DNA from: Pseudomonadota bacterium
GTDB taxonomy: Bacteria > Desulfobacterota > Desulfobulbia > Desulfobulbales > Desulfocapsaceae
Reading direction: 5' to 3'
Length of the DNA: 64,000 nucleotides
NCBI GenBank assembly: GCA_018817385.1
Contig: JAHIUA010000014.1
Span: forward strand, 1 to 64,000
In this document: positions 20,210 to 31,038 of the stretch, in pieces
Position numbering within the stretch: the stretch's first letter is position 1
Layout: each line of letters opens with the position of its first letter
Notes under the pieces: generated by a model
What the model was told of the DNA's origin: nothing
What the model saw: only the letters and a program-made list of their open reading frames with translations
Databases searched by the model: none
Position numbers and translations under genes: made by a program

Positions 20210-21313
20210 ATGTTCCGTAAGGCATCAACCCATCATTTTACTGAGCCTCTCAAACTGAGCAGTGGAAAAACGCTGCCAGGCTTTACCCTGGCCTATGAAA
20301 CATACGGCCAACTGAACCAGGCCAGAGACAATGCCATCCTTCTCTGTCACGGACTGACCGCGACCCCTCATGCCGCCGGCAAAGCTGAAGAAGGAGACAG
20401 TGGCGATGGGTGGTGGGACATGGCCATCGGTCCCGGCAAGGTCCTCGACACGGAGCGCTGGTTTATTCTCTGTATAGGGGCGCTTGGTGGTTTTGGTGGC
20501 TCCAGCGGTCCGGCCGCCATTAACCCGGAAACAGAGAGGCCGTATGGGCTTACCTTTCCTGTGGTCACCATCAGTGACATGGTCAACAGCATGAAAGCGC
20601 TCACCGATGTTTTGGCAATTAAACGGTATCACTGCCTCATCGGCGGCTGCATGGGAGGATTCCAGGTTCTCGATTGGTTGGCCCGCTATCCTGAAAGAGT
20701 TGCTGCCTCCATAATCATTGGGGCCACAGCCAGGACCTCTGCCCACAGCCTCGCCCTGTGGGAGGTGATCAGACGGGCCATTGCCCTGGATCCTGATTTT
20801 CATGGTGGAGACTATTACCACCGGGAAGGGCCAAAGGCCGGGATCAGCCTGGCAACCATGTTCGGGATGCTGATATGGATGAGCCGGGAGGTCATGGAAG
20901 AGAAATTCGGCCTGGCCCTGGCAGAAGGAAAACAGACTCCCAGCTACACCCTTGAACCGGAATTTGCCGTCCAGAAATTTCTCAGCAGCATAGAAGACAC
21001 CCCCAAAGGCCCCTTTGATGCAAACGGGTTTATCTACCTGACCAAGGCCATGGACTACTTTGATCTGGAACGCGATCACGGAACCCTGAAAACCGCCTTT
21101 TCCCATGTCACTGGAAAGACCCTGCTGGTCAGTTTTGATTCCGACTGGCGCTATCCCCAAAAGGAAGTAGACAAGATCCGTCTGGCCCTGGAAGCAAATC
21201 AGGCCCCGGTGCAACACCACTGCCTCCACTCTGCCTTCGGCCACGGCGCATTTCTCTATGATTTCAACAACGGTCTGAACAACTTGATTAAAAACTTTCT
21301 TTCCCCGAGGTGA
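20210..21313 (+). CDS. MetX/homoserine O-acetyltransferase-like alpha/beta-hydrolase-fold protein in RiPP operon
   Basis: GGSSGPAAINPETERPYGLTFPVVTISDMV, LIGGCMGGFQVLDW, SDWRYPQ and GHGAFL motifs. Confidence 0.8.
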   Translation: MFRKASTHHFTEPLKLSSGKTLPGFTLAYETYGQLNQARDNAILLCHGLTATPHAAGKAEEGDSGDGWWDMAIGPGKVLDTERWFILCIGALGGFGGSSGPAAINPETERPYGLTFPVVTISDMVNSMKALTDVLAIKRYHCLIGGCMGGFQVLDWLARYPERVAASIIIGATARTSAHSLALWEVIRRAIALDPDFHGGDYYHREGPKAGISLATMFGMLIWMSREVMEEKFGLALAEGKQTPSYTLEPEFAVQKFLSSIEDTPKGPFDANGFIYLTKAMDYFDLERDHGTLKTAFSHVTGKTLLVSFDSDWRYPQKEVDKIRLALEANQAPVQHHCLHSAFGHGAFLYDFNNGLNNLIKNFLSPR

Positions 21314-21527
21314 GTCACTTTGTCTGGTAAACGAAGAGTTATTTTTTACCCGGTACACCCTTTTTTCGTACAAGCGGCTTCAGCCACGAACAGGAATGGC
21401 CACATTGGGGAAAAAGGCATTCTCGGACAGGCTCCCAGAATGAGGATATTTTTTTTGCAAAGGCCATTGGCAATAGTTTTCTGTTTTGCTGACAGATCTT
21501 ATTAAACGATTAATTGAGGAGTCAATT

Positions 21528-24293
21528 GTGAAGGAGTTACGAGCAAAATCCGGGTTATTCTGTTTGAGTTTCATGCTGGGGTTCTTCCTCTTCTCTTCAG
21601 CAGCAGTTGCCGCTGATACCTGGAAACGCCTCTTTCCCCATTATCCCACGCACGGCTTCAATGATATCTATTCTGTATCTTCTACCAATGTCTTTGCCGT
21701 GGGCAACTATGGTCTGATCTACCATTACGATGGCTCTTCCTGGGCAGAAATGGTGAGCCCTGTGGCTGTGAACCTGAACGGTGTCTGGGGTCGAGCCGCC
21801 AACGATATCTTTGCTGTCGGTAATGACGGAACCATCATCTGGTACAACGGTTCAACCTGGCGAAAGCTGAACAGTCCGACGAGTTCTCACCTCTTTTGTG
21901 TCTGGGGTTTTGCTGCGATTGGCAGTCAGGTCTATGCCGGGGGCCGGAACGGAGAAATCCTGGTCTATAACGACGGCACGTGGACCAACATGCAAACGCC
22001 GCTTGCTGACGGTATCTGGAACTATAGCACGATCAACAGCATCTGGGGTGATTCGTCTTCAAATTTGTATGCAGTGGGCCAGACCGAAGGGGATGTCAAT
22101 ACTGATATTTATCTGAGTTTTTCCGGTGGTGCATCCTGGGTACGAGAGTACCCTTTCCCGGATACCACGACTCTGGCAAAACCTGGCTTTGTCAAAGGAT
22201 TTATCGGTCAGGATGTCTATATAGCCGGTCGGGACGGTGTCTATCGTATGCCAGATGGAAACTGGGATTCGAGTTCCTGGGAAAAGATCTTAGCCGCCGC
22301 TTTTGATGCTATCTGGGCAACAACAGCTGAGAGTATATGGTTGGTCAACCCAAGCGGTATAACGCACTACAACGGAAACAGCTCCACACTCCTTTCCTCA
22401 ACAGCTGTTGCCTCAGGCAATAAGATCTGGGGGAGCAGTGACACGGATATCTTTGTGGTCACCGGCTCTGGTGGGGAAATCAACCACTTTCAGGGAGAGG
22501 CCTGGTCCTCCATAACGACAGTACCCGACCTTCCCGTGCAAAGTGTCTGTGGAGAAGCCAGTGATGCCCTGTATGCTGTCGGTGCTAATGGTATGATCCT
22601 CTCTTATAATGGTGATTACTGGGCTCCCATGAAGAGTGCGACCAATACAACCCTCCATTCTGCATGCGGATCAGGCAATGCGGTCTTTGCGGTGGGAGAT
22701 TCAGGCACAGTCCTTTTTTATAATGGTTCGCAGTGGAGTCAGATAAGCAGTGGCACGACAGAAGACTTAAATGATGCCTGGTGTTATAGTGCCACTGCGG
22801 CCTATGTGGTCGGGACCAACGGCACCATCCTCAATTGTACAGGTGCAGGATGCAGTGCGGAAGCCACTGATGGCACGACAAATCATCTCTATGCCGTGCA
22901 CCACTCTGCCTTGGGACCCTATGCCGGCGGAACAAACGGTGTAATGCTCTACAAGGAATCAATCAGCTGGAATCAAATTACTCCTGTACCACTCGGAGTT
23001 GATGTCATGGACCTCTGGGGAGACCCCGCCTTTGGTCTTGTTGCCATCGGCGATCAGTATATCTATTCCTACAACACCTCTTCACATATCTGGACACAGC
23101 AGTATGCAAGTCCGACTCCCCTGCATCTGAAAGGAGTGACCGGAACAACATTTTCCGATCTCTATGCCGTTGGCTATGGCGGAACTTCTTGGCCCTATGA
23201 TGGAATTGTCCTCCATAATGAAGGATCGATACAGCAAATAAAGACGGTTAGTGATCAGTACCTCACCTCCGCCTGGCTGGCCTCAGGAGAACTCTTTACC
23301 AGCAGTGATGGTGGCACCGTATATCGCTATGACGGCACGCACTGGAATAACATGATCAACAAAGCACAGTTGCAGGATATCTGGGGGAGCGCCCCAGATG
23401 ATTTTTTTGTCGTGGGCTCTGCCGGTAGGATCCTGCACTATAACGGCACCCAGTGGTCTCCCATGGACAGCGGCACAACCACCAATCTGGAAACTGTGTA
23501 CGTCACAGAAAATGGGCAATCGGCCGTGGCCGGAGGCTGGCCCCATTCCGGTGAACTGCTCAGGTATGACGGCAGTGACTGGTCACCTGTTGCCATCCCG
23601 ACAACAGAGGGCATCAATGATCTCTGGGGTTCAGATTCCAAGATCCTGGCCGTGGCCTGGGGTACAGTCCTCAGTTCTGACGATTCAGGGATGAGCTGGC
23701 AGTCGGAAACAACACCTGTCGGCACCGGCTATCTGAATGGAGTGTGGGGAGCGAGTTCCAATGGGCCTTTTTTTGCTGTTGGAGATGACGCCGAGATATT
23801 GACAAGTGGGGGCAACGGCACCTGGAGCAGCATGAACAGCGGCGCCTTGAGCTCTCCTCGTTTTTGGGGAATCTGGGGCAGTTCTGCAGACAATGTCTAC
23901 GCCATTGGCCATACAGATTCTTTTCTCGGGTCTAACGAATCGGAGATTGTTCACTTTGACGGGACCTCCTGGCAGAGCGATTTCTACAGTTACAATGTCC
24001 TCCCGGCACAGTACATGAATGCGATATGGGGACGTTCGCAAACAGATGTTTTCACCTTCGGCTCCCAGTCCTATCGTAATGACGCCTGCTCGTCCGCTTG
24101 GCAGAAGATGGACATAGCAGGTGTTCCTCCACTTGAAAGTGTTTGGGGGATAGAAGGTGCAGATGGCGTCTACTCTATCTTTGGAGTGGCAGATACAGGG
24201 CAGGCCGTCTACCAGTTCACACTTTCGCCAGACAGAGAATGTTCATCATCCCCCTGGGTATTATTCATGCCTGCGATTCTTACCGGTAAATGA
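21528..24293 (+). CDS. Secreted beta-propeller-type repeat protein
   Basis: Signal peptide after GTG start at 21528 (GAGGAG upstream); many repeats of 'IWGSS..DVFAVG..GTILHYNGSQW' type. Confidence 0.75.
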   Translation: MKELRAKSGLFCLSFMLGFFLFSSAAVAADTWKRLFPHYPTHGFNDIYSVSSTNVFAVGNYGLIYHYDGSSWAEMVSPVAVNLNGVWGRAANDIFAVGNDGTIIWYNGSTWRKLNSPTSSHLFCVWGFAAIGSQVYAGGRNGEILVYNDGTWTNMQTPLADGIWNYSTINSIWGDSSSNLYAVGQTEGDVNTDIYLSFSGGASWVREYPFPDTTTLAKPGFVKGFIGQDVYIAGRDGVYRMPDGNWDSSSWEKILAAAFDAIWATTAESIWLVNPSGITHYNGNSSTLLSSTAVASGNKIWGSSDTDIFVVTGSGGEINHFQGEAWSSITTVPDLPVQSVCGEASDALYAVGANGMILSYNGDYWAPMKSATNTTLHSACGSGNAVFAVGDSGTVLFYNGSQWSQISSGTTEDLNDAWCYSATAAYVVGTNGTILNCTGAGCSAEATDGTTNHLYAVHHSALGPYAGGTNGVMLYKESISWNQITPVPLGVDVMDLWGDPAFGLVAIGDQYIYSYNTSSHIWTQQYASPTPLHLKGVTGTTFSDLYAVGYGGTSWPYDGIVLHNEGSIQQIKTVSDQYLTSAWLASGELFTSSDGGTVYRYDGTHWNNMINKAQLQDIWGSAPDDFFVVGSAGRILHYNGTQWSPMDSGTTTNLETVYVTENGQSAVAGGWPHSGELLRYDGSDWSPVAIPTTEGINDLWGSDSKILAVAWGTVLSSDDSGMSWQSETTPVGTGYLNGVWGASSNGPFFAVGDDAEILTSGGNGTWSSMNSGALSSPRFWGIWGSSADNVYAIGHTDSFLGSNESEIVHFDGTSWQSDFYSYNVLPAQYMNAIWGRSQTDVFTFGSQSYRNDACSSAWQKMDIAGVPPLESVWGIEGADGVYSIFGVADTGQAVYQFTLSPDRECSSSPWVLFMPAILTGK

Positions 24294-24437
24294 TGGCATA
24301 TCCCGACCAGGAAGTTTTTACCAGCGGTGACGACTCAACTCCAAAATAGGCGCAGAGAAAACCAACCACCTTTCACATAAAAAGACCGCGCCAAAAAAAA
24401 CAACGGAGAATCCGATCAACACACATCAGGAGAGGGT

Positions 24438-24770
24438 ATGAAAAAGAAGTGGGGTGTTGTCTGGTTATTAACGGGGGCGGCAATCACCTTATTCATGACA
24501 AATGGGCCTGCAGCAGCGGCTGATAAAGTGGTGGTTATTCCCCTGGTCAGCACAAAAGATGATACCAACCTTCTGCCCGAAAACATCAAATACAACACTG
24601 AAATATTTGGAGTCCTGGGAACCTATCCGGATCCATCATGTATGAACCAAGAATTAACCAACTGCCAGATCTGGTGTTTTATTAATTACGGCAGTACCAC
24701 GAATGAGGGACTTGCCTGTATGCAGGGCTGTCAGACGATGCAACTCTTTTATGGCAGTGCGTGTTTATAA
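24438..24770 (+). CDS. Small secreted Cys-containing protein of unknown function
   Basis: Signal peptide; VVVIPLVSTKDDTNLLPENIKYNTEIFGVLGTY pattern; six Cys in C-terminal half. Confidence 0.6.
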   Translation: MKKKWGVVWLLTGAAITLFMTNGPAAAADKVVVIPLVSTKDDTNLLPENIKYNTEIFGVLGTYPDPSCMNQELTNCQIWCFINYGSTTNEGLACMQGCQTMQLFYGSACL

Positions 24771-25159
24771 GGAATCTGTTGCCCTGTTGCCTGGTGGATT
24801 TTTGCAGAGGACGATCTCCTCTTGAACCAGCATGTGGCTGAGGGGCAGGCAGTTTTGAAACGGAAGAGGTCCGATTCGGGTTTCATCGTTCTCCCCCTCT
24901 GGGCAAAGGATCCAAACGATGACGGCAACACGATCCGGCAGGAAATTTACTTGTTCCTGCCGGACCTTCACAGAGGAGTGGTCTTTTCTGCTTGAATACC
25001 TCTGCCATCCTGGCAACATTAGCCCTCATGACCTCAACGCTTTGGTTCATGCCCTCCACGGTTGTTCTCTCTATTCCCGAGCTCAAGCCAGATGCAAAAG
25101 GGTTTCAGACACCATTCTCCTCAAGTAAGAGATAGCTTCCTTTCCAGGGATACCCCCTC

Positions 25160-26569
25160 TTACGCGCCACCACCCAACACCGCGTAGAGCTGCACCAGGT
25201 TGGTGAGTCTGGCCAGACGAAGTGCAATCAACACCTGCTGCGCCGCATAGAGCGATCGCTGGGCATCAAGGACCCCGAAGTAATCATCAATCCCCTCTGT
25301 ATAGCGTTTATTGGCAAGGCGATATGTCTCTGCAACTGCATTGACAAAAGATTGTTGCGCTGCAAGTTGCTGATCTATTGTTCCCTTTACGGCAAGGGCA
25401 TCAGCCACTTCCCTGAAGGCTATCTGGATGGTCTTTTCATACTGAGTCAAGAGGATTTTTTGATCGGCTTCACTCACCCGCAGTGCAGCCCAGATGCGGG
25501 CATCAAAAATGGGCAATACGATCTGTGGGGCAAAGTTCCAGACACTGGTGGCGCTGCTGAAGAGTCCGGACAACTCGTCGCTTGCCGTTCCCACCGAGGT
25601 AGTCAAGGCAATACGGGGAAAGAAGGCGGCACGGGCAGCGCCAATAATGGCGTAGCCCCCTTTAAGGCGATATTCAGCAGCAATGATATCCGGGCGGCTG
25701 AACAGGACCTCAGAAGAGACTCCTGCAGAGATTTCTCTGGGTGGTACAATGCTGCTCAGATCCTGCGGGAGAAGATCTTCCGGCACCAGAGCACCGGCAA
25801 GAAGATTCAGACTGTTTTTGTCCTGGGCCACCTGCTGATTGAAACTGGCCACATCTCTTTTTGCCGCTTCCACTCGGGATTGGGCCTGCCGGAGATCCAG
25901 TTCAGTAGAAACCCCGACTTCATAACGCCGTTTAACGAGTTCATAGTCACCCTGCTGGGACTCCAGAGTAGAGTGGGCCAGCTTGAGATTTTCCCTATCC
26001 TTGGCCAGGGTCAGGTAGACCCTGGCGACCTCAGAAACCAGAACAATCTGGACACTGCGCCTGGCCTGCTCTGTTGCCAGGTACTCATCTAAGGCACTCT
26101 CACTCAGGTTGCGAATACGACCAAAGAAATCGATTTCCCAGGAAGCGATACCCATATTCATACTGTATTGTTCGCTTGTCCTGGAATCTCCGGCACTGAC
26201 AAAATCAGAGGAAAGACCTTGTTTTTCCCCTCCACCGGTTACTCCAACCACCGGGAACAGCTCTGCCTGCTGAATCCCATACATGGCTTGAATCCGTTCT
26301 ACATTCAGGGCAGCAAGACGTAAATCACGATTGCTGTGTAAAGCCGTTTCAATAATTTCCTGCAGGTGGTTATCAGGGAAAAATTCCTGGCGACTCAACT
26401 CCGGGATTGCTGATTCAGACGGCTCTTGCGCGTTCTCGTTCTTATAGGCATCGCCTTGGGGCCACTGGGCTGCAATCGGTGCCTGGGGTTTTGTGTATTC
26501 AGGAGCCAGGGTACAGCCGCCAAGAATAATGCCTGTTGTCGCCAGCAAAAACAATAATTGTCTATTCAT
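25160..26569 (-). CDS. RND efflux outer membrane lipoprotein (NodT/OprM family)
   Basis: Lipobox ILGGC, start MNRQLLFLL at 26569; operon with RND pump. Confidence 0.9.
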   Translation of the reverse strand: MNRQLLFLLATTGIILGGCTLAPEYTKPQAPIAAQWPQGDAYKNENAQEPSESAIPELSRQEFFPDNHLQEIIETALHSNRDLRLAALNVERIQAMYGIQQAELFPVVGVTGGGEKQGLSSDFVSAGDSRTSEQYSMNMGIASWEIDFFGRIRNLSESALDEYLATEQARRSVQIVLVSEVARVYLTLAKDRENLKLAHSTLESQQGDYELVKRRYEVGVSTELDLRQAQSRVEAAKRDVASFNQQVAQDKNSLNLLAGALVPEDLLPQDLSSIVPPREISAGVSSEVLFSRPDIIAAEYRLKGGYAIIGAARAAFFPRIALTTSVGTASDELSGLFSSATSVWNFAPQIVLPIFDARIWAALRVSEADQKILLTQYEKTIQIAFREVADALAVKGTIDQQLAAQQSFVNAVAETYRLANKRYTEGIDDYFGVLDAQRSLYAAQQVLIALRLARLTNLVQLYAVLGGGA

Positions 26570-29500
26570 GTACTTGCCCCCCTGGGCTACTTTCTTCAAC
26601 ATGGGTCATGGTTACTTTCTTTCTGTGTTTCCCCAAGACCTTATAAATCAGGACATAAAAGAGCGGTGCAAAGAGTGTTACCAGAAAGGTCGAGGTCACC
26701 GTACCACCAAGCACGCCGGTGCCGATGGCCCTTTGCGCCCCAGATCCTGCCCCGACAGCCAGAGCGAGTGGCAGGATGCCAAAACCGAAGGCCAGCGAGG
26801 TCATGATAATAGGGCGCAGCCGCAACTTAGCCGCTTCCAAAGTCGCCTGAACCAAGCCTGCCCCTTCATCGACCCTGGCCCTGGCGAACTGGACGATGAG
26901 AATTGCATTTTTAGTGGTCAGGCCGAGAGTGGTCAACAGACCGATCTGGAAATAGACGTCATTGGGCATCCCCCGCATGCTTGAGGCTATAACCCCACCG
27001 ATAACGCCAAGGGGCAGGGTCAGCAGGATTGCGATGGGGATAGGCCAGCTCTCATACAGGGCCGCCAGACAGAGAAAGACGACAAAGATGGAAAAGGCGT
27101 AGAGCAAAGGTGCCTGAGAGCCTGACATTCTCTCCTGGTAGGAGAGGCCGGTCCAGTCAAAGCCGATGCCCTGCGGCAGTTTGGCTATGATCTCTTCCAT
27201 GGCAGCCATCGCCTCGCCGGAACTTCTTCCCGGGGCCGGCTCGCCCCAGATATTGATGGACGGGAACCCGTTAAAGCGCTCCAGCTTTGGCGAGCCCATG
27301 GCCCAGCGGCCAGAAGCAAAGGAAGAGAAAGGAACCATTTTCCCCACGTTGTTACGCACATAAAGTTTGTCCAGATCTTGAGGTAGCATACGATAGGGAG
27401 CATCCAACTGGGCATAGACCTTTTTGACCCGACCGGCCTGGATAAAGTCGTTGACATAGGCGCTACCGAAGGCAGAAGCGACGGTGTAATGGATGGAAGC
27501 GATGGGAAGCCCCAAGGCGCCAGCCTTGTCCCAATCCACATCAAGGTGATATTCGGCCACATCACTCATACCGTTGGGTCGAATACTGGCCAGACGAGGA
27601 TCCTGGGCCGCCATGCCGAGGAGCTGATTGCGGGCCTCCATCAATTTTTCGTGTCCCAGACCACCCCGATCCAGCAACTGAAGATCAAAGCCGGTGGCCA
27701 TCCCCAGTTCAATGACCGGCGGAGGGGCGAAGGCAAAGACCATGGCCTCTTTTATCTGGGAAAAGGCCCCCATGGCCCGACCGGCGATGGCCCCGACCTT
27801 CAGATCCGGCCTCTGGCGTAGCTTCCAGTCCTTCAGTTTGGCAAATCCCAGGGCCATGTTCTGTCCCTCACCACCAAAACTCACACCGGCGACGGTAATA
27901 ATGGATTCAACCCCCTCTTTTTCGTGCTCGAGAAAATGATCCCTCACTTTGTTCATAACCGCCTCAGTCTGCTCCAGAGTCGATCCCGACGGAAGCATGG
28001 CCTGGACCAGGAGGATGCCCTGATCTTCATTCGGAATATAAGATGTGGGCATACGCTGGAACAGATAGCCCATGGCCCCCACAATCAACGTAAACAGGAG
28101 CAGGTAACGCAGTTTTTTGGCCAGAACCCGACCCACCAGCCGGACATACAGATCCCGGGCACGGAAAAAGCTGCGGTCAAACCAGCGGAAAAAGGGTCGT
28201 AGAAACCAGACCGCACCATCCGAGGGTTCATGTCCCTTAGGCACCGCTTTGAGCATCGTGGCGCAGAGCACCGGGGTCAAAACCAGGGCGACTACCACTG
28301 AAAGGAGCATGGAGGAAATGACGGTCACCGAAAACTGGCGATAAATGACGCCGGTAGAACCGGGAAAGAAGGCCATCGGGCCGAAAACCGCTGACAACAC
28401 CAAGCCAATGCCGATCAGGGCGCTGGTGATCTCACCCATTGATTTGGCGGTGGCATCGCGCGGAGAAAGGCCCTCCTCGGCCATGATCCGTTCGACGTTC
28501 TCCACCACCACGATGGCATCATCGACCAAAAGGCCGATCGCCAAGACCATGGCAAACATGGTCAGCATATTGATAGAAAAACCGAACAGCCCTAAAATGC
28601 CTAAGGTCCCGAGAAGCACTACCGGCACGGCGATGGTCGGAATCAGGGTGGCCCGGAAGGTTCCCATAAAGAGATACATGACAACAAAGACCAACAAAAC
28701 AGCCTCAAACAGGGTCTTGACCACCTCGTCAATTGCCACCTCTGTAAAGGGAGTGGTATCGTAGGGATAAATCACCTTCATGCCGGGTGGAAAATAGTGG
28801 CTCATCTCCTCCAGCTTCTGCTTTACAGCATCGGCCGTATCCAAGGCATTGGCACCGGCGGCTTGGCGGATTGCCATGGCTGCGGAGGGTTTGCCATTAT
28901 AATTGGCGACAATATCGTCACGTTCGGTGCCCAGTTCTGTGCGGCCGATGTCTTTAATCCGGACCACCGAACCATCCGGATTGGTACGGATGGGGATGGC
29001 GGCGAACTCCTCAGGTGTCTGGAGCAGATGCTGGACGATAATAGCGGCGTTCAGGCGCTGACCCTCCATGGCTGGTGCCCCACCTAATTGCCCGGCAGAG
29101 ACCTCGACATTGTAGGCCGTAAGCGCCACAATGACATCTTCCATGGTCAGACTGTAACTGATCAGTTTATTGGGATCGACCCACACCCGCATGGCATACT
29201 GGGAACCAAAATTATTGACTTCACCCACTCCCGGAACCCGTGAGAGGATCTTTTCCAGATTGGACTGGGCGTAGTCCCGCAGATCATTGCCGTCCATGCT
29301 GCCGTCTTCCGAGGTCAGGCCGACAATCATCAGGTAGTTTCGGGTGGATTTACTGACCTTGACACCCGAACGTTGGACCACATCGGGCAGGCTGGCCATG
29401 GCGAGCTGCAACTTGTTCTGCACCTTGGACCAGGCCACATCAGGATCGGTCCCCGGTGCAAAGGTCAGTTCGACCCGAGAAGCGCCCGAAGACGAACTGG

Positions 29501-29744
29501 TACCGGACAGGTAGAGCATATCATCCAGTCCCGTCATCTTCTGCTCAATGATCTGGGTCACCGTATTTTCAACGGTTTCGCCAGAGGCCCCGGGAAAAAA
29601 GGAATCGATGGCAATGGCTGGCGGCGCGATGGGTGGATATTGTGAAATAGGCAGGTTGTAGATCGCCAGGCCACCTGCCGTCATCATGATAATGGCGATG
29701 ACCCAGGCAAAAACCGGTCGATCTAAAAAGAATTTTGATAACAT
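26562..29744 (-). CDS. RND efflux pump permease, HAE1 family (AcrB/MexB-like)
   Basis: MLSKFFLDRPVFAWVIAIIMM, GLLVDDAIVVVENVERIM motifs, 1060 aa. Confidence 0.95.
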   Translation of the reverse strand: MLSKFFLDRPVFAWVIAIIMMTAGGLAIYNLPISQYPPIAPPAIAIDSFFPGASGETVENTVTQIIEQKMTGLDDMLYLSGTSSSSGASRVELTFAPGTDPDVAWSKVQNKLQLAMASLPDVVQRSGVKVSKSTRNYLMIVGLTSEDGSMDGNDLRDYAQSNLEKILSRVPGVGEVNNFGSQYAMRVWVDPNKLISYSLTMEDVIVALTAYNVEVSAGQLGGAPAMEGQRLNAAIIVQHLLQTPEEFAAIPIRTNPDGSVVRIKDIGRTELGTERDDIVANYNGKPSAAMAIRQAAGANALDTADAVKQKLEEMSHYFPPGMKVIYPYDTTPFTEVAIDEVVKTLFEAVLLVFVVMYLFMGTFRATLIPTIAVPVVLLGTLGILGLFGFSINMLTMFAMVLAIGLLVDDAIVVVENVERIMAEEGLSPRDATAKSMGEITSALIGIGLVLSAVFGPMAFFPGSTGVIYRQFSVTVISSMLLSVVVALVLTPVLCATMLKAVPKGHEPSDGAVWFLRPFFRWFDRSFFRARDLYVRLVGRVLAKKLRYLLLFTLIVGAMGYLFQRMPTSYIPNEDQGILLVQAMLPSGSTLEQTEAVMNKVRDHFLEHEKEGVESIITVAGVSFGGEGQNMALGFAKLKDWKLRQRPDLKVGAIAGRAMGAFSQIKEAMVFAFAPPPVIELGMATGFDLQLLDRGGLGHEKLMEARNQLLGMAAQDPRLASIRPNGMSDVAEYHLDVDWDKAGALGLPIASIHYTVASAFGSAYVNDFIQAGRVKKVYAQLDAPYRMLPQDLDKLYVRNNVGKMVPFSSFASGRWAMGSPKLERFNGFPSINIWGEPAPGRSSGEAMAAMEEIIAKLPQGIGFDWTGLSYQERMSGSQAPLLYAFSIFVVFLCLAALYESWPIPIAILLTLPLGVIGGVIASSMRGMPNDVYFQIGLLTTLGLTTKNAILIVQFARARVDEGAGLVQATLEAAKLRLRPIIMTSLAFGFGILPLALAVGAGSGAQRAIGTGVLGGTVTSTFLVTLFAPLFYVLIYKVLGKHRKKVTMTHVEESSPGGQVHE

Positions 29745-30973
29745 CAGACGCCCCCATCACTGCGTTTTTCGGAAGGAGCACCGGCATCGACCGCAGGAAC
29801 TTTCCCGGCTTCTGTTGGAGCAAAAGGGGTAGCGTTGACCACCGTGCCCGGCCGGAGCATCAGCAGCCCTTCGACGATCAATTGGTCGCCGGGAACAAGG
29901 CCTGCCGAAACAAGCCATTTGTCACCAATGGCCCGGTCAAGGGTGAGCGGGCGCAATTCAGTTTTACTGTCGCCATCAACGATTAAGGCATAGGGATTGC
30001 CTTTCGGATCACGAGAAACCCCCTGTTGGGGAATAAGAATGGCCTGTTCATCAAGACCTTCCTTGATTTTTGCCTGAATGAACATCCCCGGTAGAATTAT
30101 CCCTTTTGGATTGGGGAAAAGTGCGCGCAGAGTAACCGAACCGGTACTAGGGTCCACTGTGATATCACTGAACTGGAGGATACCTTCTTCGGTATAGAGT
30201 GTACCGTCTTCGAGGATGAGCTTGACTTTGTTCTGATCCCTTCCCTCCTGATTGAGGAGGCCATCCTTCAGGCGACTCTGGAGGCGGAGGAGGTCGACGG
30301 TGGATTGGGGCATATCAGCGTAGATGGGATCCAGTTGTTGGATAGTCGCCAGGGCCACGGGTTGATAGGCGGTGACGATGGCTCCCACCGTTACATTGGA
30401 TTTGCCGATCCGACCCGAAATGGGCGCTGTGACCTTGGTATATTTGAGATTAATACGTGCTGTCTTCACCTGGGCTTTCCAGGATTCGATCTCTGCCTCT
30501 AGCTGTTTGAGACCAGCAACCGTATCATCGTAGGCCTGTTGACTCACCGCTTTATCCACCAACAATGTTTTATACCGTTCAGCCCTTGAACGCATCGATG
30601 GCAGGTTGGCCTCTGCTCGAATGAGAGTGGCATTGGCATTGTCCAGCGCCGCCTGAAAGAGATCAGACTCTATCTGGTAAAGCATCTGCCCGGCCTTGAC
30701 CTCAGAACCCTCGGTAAACAAGCGTTTCTCGATCAGTCCGCTGACTTGGGGCCGAATCTCCGCGACCTGGAAAGCGGAGGCACGTCCCGGTAATTCAGTG
30801 GCCAGCATTATTTTCTCGGCTTGCACCGTCACCGTGGAAACTTGCGGAACAGGATGGGCTGGCGGCGGACCTTGTGGTTTAGGATCGCAAGCGGCCAAGA
30901 ACAGAAAGCACAACAAAGCAGCTGCAGGCATTCTCCATCCTCTTGGTTTTTTATTCATTCTATTGAATTTCAT
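29744..30973 (-). CDS. RND efflux periplasmic adaptor (AcrA/MexA-like lipoprotein)
   Basis: LFLAAC lipobox, VRPQVSGLIEKRLFTEGSEVKAGQ, PISGRIGKSNVTVGA. Confidence 0.95.
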   Translation of the reverse strand: MKFNRMNKKPRGWRMPAAALLCFLFLAACDPKPQGPPPAHPVPQVSTVTVQAEKIMLATELPGRASAFQVAEIRPQVSGLIEKRLFTEGSEVKAGQMLYQIESDLFQAALDNANATLIRAEANLPSMRSRAERYKTLLVDKAVSQQAYDDTVAGLKQLEAEIESWKAQVKTARINLKYTKVTAPISGRIGKSNVTVGAIVTAYQPVALATIQQLDPIYADMPQSTVDLLRLQSRLKDGLLNQEGRDQNKVKLILEDGTLYTEEGILQFSDITVDPSTGSVTLRALFPNPKGIILPGMFIQAKIKEGLDEQAILIPQQGVSRDPKGNPYALIVDGDSKTELRPLTLDRAIGDKWLVSAGLVPGDQLIVEGLLMLRPGTVVNATPFAPTEAGKVPAVDAGAPSEKRSDGGV

Positions 30974-31038
30974 CAGATAGTCTCCGAATATTTATATATG
31001 ATAATAATGGTTGATTTTACTTTTAGAATTCCGGTTGA

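Noticed and set aside
20225-21373. 382-aa minus-strand ORF
   Set aside because: Antisense shadow of the MetX-like gene
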